DNA from: PVC group bacterium
GTDB taxonomy: Bacteria > Verrucomicrobiota > Kiritimatiellia > SS1-B-03-39 > UBA6053
Assembly: GCA_003565035.1 (NCBI GenBank)
Contig: PXDP01000008.1
Span: 1 to 6,749 of the forward strand
Direction: 5' to 3'
Length of the DNA stretch: 6,749 bases
Shown here piece by piece: positions 1-4,107 of the stretch; within the stretch, counting starts at the first letter, position 1; each line of letters starts with the position of its first letter. Under the pieces are notes generated by a model. That model was not told the DNA's origin, made no database searches, and worked only from the letters and a program-made list of their open reading frames with translations. Position numbers and translations under genes: made by a program.

Positions 1-7
1 AGACCCC

Positions 8-421
8 ATGACGCTCACCCCCTCACCCTCATCGCCTTTTATTGTCCGCCTGCTCCTTTACGCTTTGGGCGTGGCCCTTGGCTGGAGTTTATCCGCCGCA
101 CTTCTGGGGTCCGCCGCACCTGAAAGCGCAGAGAATTCCCATGTCCTTCCGAATCAGCTCCCGGAAATGCCGGAGGATGAAATCCATGCCGCCCCGCCGA
201 TTGAGGTCGAAACGGATCGGGACGAACAATCCGCAGCGGAGAGCGGCGGGGGGAGCGACGCTTCCGGCAAGTTCAGCGCCCCCACGGATCCGGAAGCGGA
301 GTCCCGTGAGGATTCCGTTTCCAGTCAGGGGGAGAGGGAAACGGTGCTGGACCCCGAGCAGGGCATGCAGCGGCTGTATCGGGCCCTGCGTCTGCTGCGG
401 GGAACGGAGGCACCGCAATGA
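8..421 (+). CDS. Membrane-anchored protein with acidic disordered tail, unknown function
   Basis: I do not recognise this 137-residue protein. It has one hydrophobic segment at about residues 11-33 (FIVRLLLYALGVALGW and onward), which reads as a membrane anchor or uncleaved signal. A long Glu/Asp/Ser/Pro-rich, low-complexity stretch (about 36-113) follows and is probably disordered. A short basic amphipathic helix (RLYRALRLLRG) lies near the C-terminus. Only seven bases precede the ATG, so no ribosome binding site can be judged, and the true start could lie left of the window. The stop overlaps the next gene's start as ATGA, so the two are almost certainly co-transcribed and translationally coupled. 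The neighbour is also a single-anchor protein, so the pair may form an envelope complex; that is inference. Confidence 0.6.
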   Translation: MTLTPSPSSPFIVRLLLYALGVALGWSLSAALLGSAAPESAENSHVLPNQLPEMPEDEIHAAPPIEVETDRDEQSAAESGGGSDASGKFSAPTDPEAESREDSVSSQGERETVLDPEQGMQRLYRALRLLRGTEAPQ

Positions 422-1164
422 AGACGCTCCGTTGGGTGTTGTTGGCGGGAGTCCTGCTGTGGCTGCTCACTCGCGTGCGCCCGACAAGGGACACCGCCTC
501 TCCACCGGGGCCACCCACGGATGCGCCCCGCATGACCGTGGGGATTCGCCCGCAGGTTCCAGAGCCTCCGGAGGTGGTGCCCCCGGAATCTCCGCCGCAA
601 TCCCCGCCGCAACCCGAGGCGGCACCCGCTGCGGTCGAACCCGCCCCCCATGCGGCGTCCGATGCGGCACTTCCCGGGGGACATCCGGGGGACGTGCCCG
701 TGTTCGCCGATTATCAGCGGTATTTGGGATTCGAGGGGTATGTGCGGGCGATGATGGCGCAGGGCGGTGTTTTTTTGCTGTACGACGCCCAGGGCCGACG
801 GCTGCTCCGCGAGGTGAATCCCCTCACCGGCGGTCTCCGCGAGGTGGAGCCCGATTTGCATCGGGGCATGGGCCCCCGGGTAAGGGAGATCCCCCCGGAA
901 CACACCTGGGCCCGCATCCTGCGGGAGTCCCGCGCACGTTTCGACACCTCGGATGTCCGCCTGATTCTGCTCATGCCCGCCGCCTTTGACAACGCCATCA
1001 GCGAGGCGTTGCGCCGCGAAGCCGCCGCGCACGGCCTCGCACCGGAGTCCCTGCTCGGGGCCGAGGGCGTGTACCGCCAACACCAGGGCCGGGTGGTGCT
1101 TCAGATTCACCGGCTGCGCGGACCGGAAGGGGCGATCCCAACCGATCTGCAGTTTGGTCTGTGA
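418..1164 (+). CDS. Membrane-anchored protein with proline-rich stalk and C-terminal domain, unknown function
   Basis: This 248-residue protein is not recognised. The start at 418 is supported by GGAGG at 406-410, seven bases upstream, and by the ATGA overlap with the preceding gene. A short hydrophobic N-terminal segment (about 5-18, after MKTLR) looks like a membrane anchor. A Pro/Ala/Glu-rich linker (about 29-95) contains runs such as PESPPQSPPQPE, a typical periplasm-spanning or surface stalk. Residues ~96-248 look folded, with mixed hydrophobic strands (VFLLYDAQGRRLL, VRLILLMPAAF, GRVVLQIHRL) and helices. The layout recalls stalked envelope proteins in general, but no family motif is visible. 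A sigma-54 promoter begins 12 bases after the stop, so this pair forms its own unit ending here. Confidence 0.75.
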   Translation: MKTLRWVLLAGVLLWLLTRVRPTRDTASPPGPPTDAPRMTVGIRPQVPEPPEVVPPESPPQSPPQPEAAPAAVEPAPHAASDAALPGGHPGDVPVFADYQRYLGFEGYVRAMMAQGGVFLLYDAQGRRLLREVNPLTGGLREVEPDLHRGMGPRVREIPPEHTWARILRESRARFDTSDVRLILLMPAAFDNAISEALRREAAAHGLAPESLLGAEGVYRQHQGRVVLQIHRLRGPEGAIPTDLQFGL

Positions 1165-1175
1165 TTACCGGATTC

Positions 1176-1190
1176 TGGCACCCGCTTTGC
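1176..1190 (+). promoter_or_regulatory. Sigma-54 (RpoN) promoter, copy 1
   Basis: TGGCAC-CCGCT-TTGC matches the -24/-12 consensus TGGCAC-N5-TTGC exactly, with the invariant GG (1177-1178) and GC (1189-1190) separated by ten bases. It lies just after the stop at 1164 and 76 bases before the ATG at 1266, which predicts transcription from about 1202. Sigma-54 promoters need an AAA+ enhancer-binding activator; none is encoded in this window. The upstream activator site would fall inside the 3' end of the preceding gene, and I could not single one out. Confidence 0.85.
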
Positions 1191-1209
1191 ATCGTAACAC
1201 CCAATGTGT

Positions 1210-1233
1210 CTCCACCATCCTTCTGTTGTGGAG
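1210..1233 (+). other. Leader hairpin in the first sigma-54 transcript
   Basis: CTCCAC (1210-1215) and GTGGAG (1228-1233) form a six-base-pair stem with a 12-base loop. It sits between the predicted sigma-54 start (~1202) and the ribosome binding site at 1254. It has no U-tract, so it is not a terminator. A stability or leader role is possible, and so is chance. Confidence 0.3.
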
Positions 1234-1265
1234 GCTGTCATCCAAGAAACCCCAGGAGAAAAACC

Positions 1266-1598
1266 ATGGAACTGCTCATCCTCTTAGGAATTGCCGCCTT
1301 GATCAAAGGCGCGACCTCCGGTTCATCCGGAAGTCAAAGCACCCGTCTGCCCGAAGGCTATCTTTTTTCACATGAGAAGGTCGGCGACCAGTGGCGGCCT
1401 TACATCATGAGTCAACCGGACTACAATGGCCGTGACGAGGGGCTGGTCACGACCCACCGTCTGCCCGATGAGGACGACCGGCTTTACGTCTGCTGGGACC
1501 GTCCCCTGAAGAGCCGCGAGGACAGTGAGACCGTGGCCGCGCGTTGGGCAACCCTCACCGATCAGTACATTCGCACTGGCCAAACCTTCGGAGATTGA
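1266..1598 (+). CDS. Anchored 'YIRTG-domain' protein (single domain), unknown function
   Basis: A 110-residue protein of unknown function. AGGAG at 1254-1258, seven bases before ATG 1266, fixes the start. Residues ~2-15 (ELLILLGIAALIKG) are hydrophobic and suggest an N-terminal anchor, followed by a Gly/Ser/Thr linker (about 16-26). Residues ~29-108 form a small domain that clearly matches the C-terminal half of the 182-residue protein at 2645-3193. Shared positions include a FS...G..WR/FR.YI core, THRL (63-66 here), YVCW (74-77), a W-A pair in the following helix, and the terminal signature YIRTG..F (101-108). It is the first gene behind a consensus sigma-54 promoter and is followed after three bases by a multi-TM protein gene, so the two should be co-expressed at the membrane. 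I know no named family with this signature. Confidence 0.85.
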   Translation: MELLILLGIAALIKGATSGSSGSQSTRLPEGYLFSHEKVGDQWRPYIMSQPDYNGRDEGLVTTHRLPDEDDRLYVCWDRPLKSREDSETVAARWATLTDQYIRTGQTFGD

Positions 1599-1600
1599 AA

Positions 1601-2371
1601 ATGGACACCCTGCTCTCCGCCCTGGCCAGTCTCTGGATGCACCTCAGTCCGGTGGTTCCGCGGTACGTGCTGACCTCGGAACACCTGGCCCGGGCGGGAA
1701 TGCTGGGCCTGTTTGTTTTTTTTGCCGGACTGATCCACGCCCTCAGCGGCGGCGCGGCGCGTGGTCATCGGGGACGGGCCCTGTTGCTCGCCGGCGGAGC
1801 CCTGCTGGGGGCCCTGATCTTGGGTCGGGGCGCGGGGCCGGATTTTTCGGCCGCGCAACCCGGTGTTTTGTGGGCCGGACACGGATTTCGTTTTCTCGGC
1901 GGACTGGCGGCCGCCAACGGATTGCTGCTGCTGTTCGGCACCGGGGTGGCCCACGCCGAAGCCGGGCGCGGAGATCTGAGTGCCCCGCCCGTGCTTTGGG
2001 CCTGTCTGGCCTACGGCCTTTTGTTTTTGGATTTCTCCGTCCTTCCGCAAGGACAGGAGGCGAATCTTTTCCGCTTCTTGGGGATGGGGGTGCCCTTGTT
2101 TGCGGCCTGGATTGCGTTTGCCGGGGTTCACGGGCACCTGCGCCGCGTGTTCGGCCCGCGCGGGGGCGGCGGGCGTGGGGTCACCCTCATGTCCGCGGGT
2201 TTTTTTACGTTGCTGTTGTTATCCTTTCTCGTCGAGCCCCGTGGCGGCTCCCCGCATGGCGGCGGGATGTTCTGGCTCGGGCTGGGTTTGGGCATGGCCC
2301 ATGCGTTGTTGAGCGCCCCCACCGTGGCCGCGCAGACGAGGGAGCGGGCGTGGAACCCGTACACCTCCTGA
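1601..2371 (+). CDS. Polytopic membrane protein (~7 TM), unknown function
   Basis: A 256-residue protein, rich in Gly, Ala and Leu, with about seven predicted membrane segments: roughly 31-50, 58-75, 98-118, 130-148, 157-178, 194-211 and 221-239. Connecting loops include a basic Gly/Arg loop (about 180-193) and a short C-terminal tail. GGAG at 1590-1593, seven bases before ATG 1601, supports this start over an in-frame ATG at 1544 that would overlap the previous gene. No transporter signature, catalytic motif or recognisable family is visible. It lies three bases after the YIRTG-domain gene and shares its sigma-54 promoter, so it may be that protein's membrane partner; this is inference from gene order only. 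Confidence 0.8.
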   Translation: MDTLLSALASLWMHLSPVVPRYVLTSEHLARAGMLGLFVFFAGLIHALSGGAARGHRGRALLLAGGALLGALILGRGAGPDFSAAQPGVLWAGHGFRFLGGLAAANGLLLLFGTGVAHAEAGRGDLSAPPVLWACLAYGLLFLDFSVLPQGQEANLFRFLGMGVPLFAAWIAFAGVHGHLRRVFGPRGGGGRGVTLMSAGFFTLLLLSFLVEPRGGSPHGGGMFWLGLGLGMAHALLSAPTVAAQTRERAWNPYTS

Positions 2372-2375
2372 ACAT

Positions 2376-2390
2376 TGGCCCCCGACTTGC
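2376..2390 (+). promoter_or_regulatory. Sigma-54 (RpoN) promoter, copy 2
   Basis: TGGCCC-CCGAC-TTGC, followed by A, keeps the invariant GG (2377-2378) and GC (2389-2390) exactly ten bases apart and matches the consensus at all but one of the core -24/-12 positions (C for A in TGGCAC). It begins five bases after the stop of the membrane protein gene and predicts a start near 2402, about 23 bases before the ATG at 2425. Its placement directly between two genes, as for copies 1 and 3, argues against chance. Confidence 0.7.
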
Positions 2391-2424
2391 ACAAACCCAC
2401 CGTACCCCCAACCCGGAGACCCCC

Positions 2425-2628
2425 ATGAAAACCCAAGTGAAACTCCCCGATATCCTCTTTTGGATGCAGGAATCCCCCGTGCGGGCAGCAAGGCCGACAA
2501 AAACGTCCCGCCTTCCCGAATCCCGATGCAGGGACATGCCGCGAACGCAACAAGCCCTGCCCGGACCGCGCCAGGTGCCGCCCGGAGCCTGTCCGATGTG
2601 GCCGCCCGAGACCCTGATGATTCTTTGA
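2425..2628 (+). CDS. Small ORF, first gene of the second sigma-54 unit, unknown function
   Basis: A 67-codon ORF. Support comes from GGAG at 2414-2417, seven bases before the ATG, and from its position directly behind the second sigma-54 promoter. The start MKTQVKLPDILFWMQ looks like protein; the remainder is Pro/Arg/Cys-rich and less protein-like (two clusters: PESRCRDMP and PPGACPMWPP). It may be a genuine small peptide, a leader peptide for the next gene (ATG 2645, 16 bases after the stop), or the remnant of a frameshifted gene. Residues 7-9 (LPD) sit where the repeat peptide at 3754 has LPE, an intriguing but weak likeness. Confidence 0.45.
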   Translation: MKTQVKLPDILFWMQESPVRAARPTKTSRLPESRCRDMPRTQQALPGPRQVPPGACPMWPPETLMIL

Positions 2629-2644
2629 TGCCGGGAGGCCCGTC

Positions 2645-3193
2645 ATGGACGCGTACTATCAATATATCACCAACAGTGGCATGCACCGCTTCGGATTCCT
2701 GCTCCGCGAGGGAGCGGAGGGATATCAGGTGCAGGTGATGGACGGACCGTCTTTTCCGGAGGAACGGGTTGCGCCCGACCAGGTGCCTCCGGGCTGCAAA
2801 CGGGAAGGGGGGGGCTTCTGGCTCCGTTGGTGCGACATGGCCGAACTGACCGAGCCTGAAAGCACGTTACAGCTTGCGGGCTTTTGGGCGGAGCAAATTG
2901 AAGAGTTTATCGCCACCGGGGTCTGGAAAGTGTTCTACAGCACCAATGATGGCGTGGACGAATTTTGTTTTTCGATCAAAAAAATTGGCCGGCGGTTCCG
3001 CGTGTATATCGACCAGGGAATGGACTACGGCAACCGTGGCTCAGGCAGCCATGCCACCCATCGCCTCACGGATGGCCATGGGAAATACGTATGCTGGAAC
3101 AAGGAGATTCCCGACTGGGAGAACGCCGAGGATGTGGCCTCTCTGTGGGCGGAAAGCACCCAGAACTATATCCGGACCGGCAAACGCTTCTGA
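2645..3193 (+). CDS. Tandem YIRTG-domain protein, unknown function
   Basis: A 182-residue protein with no membrane segment, hence probably cytoplasmic. GGGAGG at 2633-2638, six bases before ATG 2645, sets the start. It is built as two copies of one domain. The C-terminal half (about 95-182) carries the full signature shared with the 110-residue protein at 1266: FSIKK.GRRFRVYI, THRL (138-141), YVCW (148-151), LWAEST and YIRTG (175-179). The N-terminal half (about 4-92) is a diverged copy: YYQYITNSG matches VFYSTNDG, FGFLLREG matches FCFSIKKIG, WLRW matches YVCW, and FWAEQIEEFIATG matches LWAESTQNYIRTG. No catalytic triad or metal-binding motif is evident, so a binding or regulatory role seems likelier than an enzyme; that is inference. 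Confidence 0.85.
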   Translation: MDAYYQYITNSGMHRFGFLLREGAEGYQVQVMDGPSFPEERVAPDQVPPGCKREGGGFWLRWCDMAELTEPESTLQLAGFWAEQIEEFIATGVWKVFYSTNDGVDEFCFSIKKIGRRFRVYIDQGMDYGNRGSGSHATHRLTDGHGKYVCWNKEIPDWENAEDVASLWAESTQNYIRTGKRF

Positions 3194-3211
3194 TGCGCGG
3201 AGGGTTTGCTT

Positions 3212-3562
3212 ATGCACGCAAGATCCCGTCCTGATCCGCAAACGCCCCACAATCCATGGGGGACGCGCCGCACCCCGCGGCGAAATCTGGGTGAGGTGAC
3301 TCCGAGTACCCGGAGTCGCTTTCATTTTGAACAGCCTCCCGCAAGAACCCGGACTGAAACGCAAAGTTCCATGAGCACCGGCGGGGGCTGGGGGGCAAAG
3401 CTCGTGGTCATCCTCTTTTGTCTGCTCGGATATCTGGCCAGTGTGCAAACCCTGTGGCGTCCCGAACCGAACCCCGGCATCTGGCTGGTGGGGATACTGG
3501 TGTTGTGGGGCTGGGCCGGGTTTCTGTGGTTTTTGCTCCGGAGGCTGAGCACGGGGGGATGA
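3212..3562 (+). CDS. Small two-TM membrane protein, start uncertain
   Basis: The secure part is residues encoded from ATG 3371 to the stop: a 63-residue protein with two hydrophobic segments (AKLVVILFCLLGYLASV and WLVGILVLWGWAGFLWFLL) joined by a short Pro/Asn-containing turn and ending in a basic RRLSTGG tail. ATG 3371 has no clear ribosome binding site. ATG 3212 has GGAGGG at 3199-3204, seven bases upstream, and lies 18 bases after the previous stop, so it is used here. It adds 53 Arg/Pro/Thr-rich residues with no coding-like pattern, and a hairpin lies within that extension, so the shorter form 3371-3562 remains quite possible. The function is unknown. It probably ends the second sigma-54 unit. 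Confidence 0.55.
   Translation: MHARSRPDPQTPHNPWGTRRTPRRNLGEVTPSTRSRFHFEQPPARTRTETQSSMSTGGGWGAKLVVILFCLLGYLASVQTLWRPEPNPGIWLVGILVLWGWAGFLWFLLRRLSTGG
3294..3328 (+). terminator. Weak terminator-like hairpin after the tandem-domain gene
   Basis: GACTCCG (3298-3304) and CGGAGTC (3311-3317) make a perfect seven-base-pair stem with loop AGTACC. G-U pairs can lengthen the stem at its base. It is followed by GCTTTCATTTT, a poor U-tract. It may end or attenuate transcription after the gene stopping at 3193. It overlaps the N-terminal extension of the two-TM protein if that gene starts at 3212. Confidence 0.35.
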
Positions 3563-3655
3563 ACGTTTTGACAAACTGATTTCTAAACCGGCTCCGTCCG
3601 CAACCAAATCAACCACCTTCACCAAACCCAAATCCCGGTTCATTGACCAAAAACT

Positions 3656-3670
3656 TGGCACTCGCTTTGC
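3656..3670 (+). promoter_or_regulatory. Sigma-54 (RpoN) promoter, copy 3
   Basis: TGGCAC-TCGCT-TTGC matches the -24/-12 consensus exactly, with GG at 3657-3658 and GC at 3669-3670 ten bases apart. It is nearly identical to copy 1 across the whole element and just beyond it (TGGCACYCGCTTTGCATCRT). The predicted start is near 3682, giving a leader of about 72 bases before the repeat-peptide ATG at 3754. The intergenic A/C-rich stretch 3563-3655 upstream would be the place for an activator site; no clear paired site was picked out. Confidence 0.87.
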
Positions 3671-3704
3671 ATCATGAGGCTTGTTCGTACACGTTGTGTG
3701 GACA

Positions 3705-3724
3705 CCGGCACTTCAAGTTGCCGG
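3705..3724 (+). other. Near-palindromic leader element of the repeat-peptide transcript
   Basis: CCGGCA (3705-3710) and TGCCGG (3719-3724) can pair around an eight-base loop (CTTCAAGT). The loop is itself nearly self-complementary, so the whole 20 bases are almost palindromic in DNA. It lies inside the leader between the predicted start (~3682) and the ribosome binding site (3742-3746). It could be an mRNA stability hairpin or an operator. Confidence 0.4.
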
Positions 3725-3753
3725 GGACGAAAAACATGCACAGGAGTCAAACA

Positions 3754-3894
3754 ATGAACAAGATCAACGCACTGCCGGAAGGCAGCTTTAACGGTGGCCG
3801 TCCGCTTCCCGGCGGCACTTTTCACGGTGGAAAGCCCCTTCCGGGGGGAACCTTCCACGGAGGTCGTCCGCTTCCCGGCGGCACCTTCCACTGA
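3754..3894 (+). CDS. Short 11-residue-repeat peptide (LPGGTFHGGRP), unknown function
   Basis: A 46-residue peptide too unusual to assign to a family. AGGAG at 3742-3746, seven bases before ATG 3754, selects this start over an in-frame TTG at 3643 lying upstream of the promoter. A six-residue N-terminus (MNKINA) is followed by LPEGSFNGGRP, LPGGTFHGGKP, LPGGTFHGGRP and a final LPGGTFH that ends exactly at the stop. There is no Cys, signal peptide or membrane segment. Full units 2 and 3 differ in most third codon positions yet in only one residue (K/R), so the repeat is kept at protein level. It has its own sigma-54 promoter and terminator, so it is a monocistronic, probably strongly induced gene. 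Possibilities are a multi-core RiPP-like precursor (each PLPGG resembles a Gly-Gly site), a structural or matrix peptide, or a metal/ligand-binding His repeat. None is proven. Confidence 0.8.
   Translation: MNKINALPEGSFNGGRPLPGGTFHGGKPLPGGTFHGGRPLPGGTFH
3772..3891 (+). repeat. 33-base coding tandem repeat (3.6 copies)
   Basis: Units lie at 3772-3804, 3805-3837, 3838-3870 and a partial 3871-3891. The period is exactly 33 bases, or 11 codons. The copies are alike in protein but diverged at silent sites, so this is an old duplication under selection rather than a fresh slippage product. Confidence 0.85.
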
Positions 3895-3916
3895 GCAGAA
3901 GAAATACAACACTGGG

Positions 3917-3960
3917 AACACGGCCAGGGGTTCGGGTGGGTGGCCGTGTTTCCTTCTTTC
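3917..3960 (+). terminator. Intrinsic terminator after the repeat-peptide gene
   Basis: AACACGGCCA (3917-3926) and TGGCCGTGTT (3941-3950) form a perfect ten-base-pair stem with a G-rich 14-base loop, followed by TCCTTCTTTC. It begins 22 bases after the peptide stop and closes that transcript. It also isolates the peptide gene from the ATPase gene downstream. Confidence 0.85.
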
Positions 3961-4088
3961 TACCTGAACCCCTTTCGGCTTCAGGATGAAGCCGGTGAAC
4001 GCTGGCTGATGGTATTGCCTTGACATCGCCCCGCATATTAGATGAAAGATGCGTTGGAACCTTCATCTCTCCATTCCGTAACCACCTG

Positions 4089-4103
4089 ACGCTCACAAAG
4101 CGT
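4089..4103. other. 15-base inverted repeat next to the ATPase start codon
   Basis: ACGCT-CACAA-AGCGT lies directly before the ATG at 4108, where a ribosome binding site would be expected and none is clear. It could be an operator or an RNA hairpin limiting translation. The five-base arms are short enough to be chance. The rest of 3961-4107 shows no gene. A TTGACA at 4020-4025 lacks a convincing -10 box at 17 bases. Confidence 0.3.
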
Positions 4104-4107
4104 AAAA

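Noticed and set aside
1562..2137. 191-codon open frame on the minus strand opposite the 7-TM gene.
   Set aside because: The composition is Gln/Gly/Arg-rich low complexity typical of antisense frames. The plus-strand frame has clear membrane segments and a ribosome binding site.
3586..3640. Inverted arms AACCGG (3586-3591) and CCGGTT (3635-3640) as an activator-binding pair upstream of sigma-54 promoter 3.
   Set aside because: The arms are only six bases, 43 bases apart, with no matching copy upstream of the other two promoters.
3041..3661. 206-codon open frame on the minus strand.
   Set aside because: It runs opposite to the well-supported tandem-domain and two-TM genes, crosses sigma-54 promoter 3 and has no protein-like motifs. 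It is a by-product of high GC.
3643..3753. Longer form of the repeat peptide starting at TTG 3643.
   Set aside because: That start lies upstream of the sigma-54 promoter at 3656-3670, and the added residues share nothing with the repeat. ATG 3754 has a good ribosome binding site.
3772..3891. The 33-base repeat as a CRISPR-like or other non-coding array.
   Set aside because: There are no spacers, the period is exact in codons, and the differences are mostly silent, which marks a coding repeat.
4003..4018. Possible fourth sigma-54 promoter ahead of the ATPase gene (TGGC ... TTGC).
   Set aside because: The GG and GC are eleven bases apart instead of ten, and sigma-54 tolerates this poorly, so it is not called.
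4020..4048. TTGACA at 4020-4025 as a -35 box of a sigma-70 promoter for the ATPase gene.
   Set aside because: The hexamer at 17-base spacing (TGAAAG) is a poor -10 box, and no better one lies at 16-18 bases.
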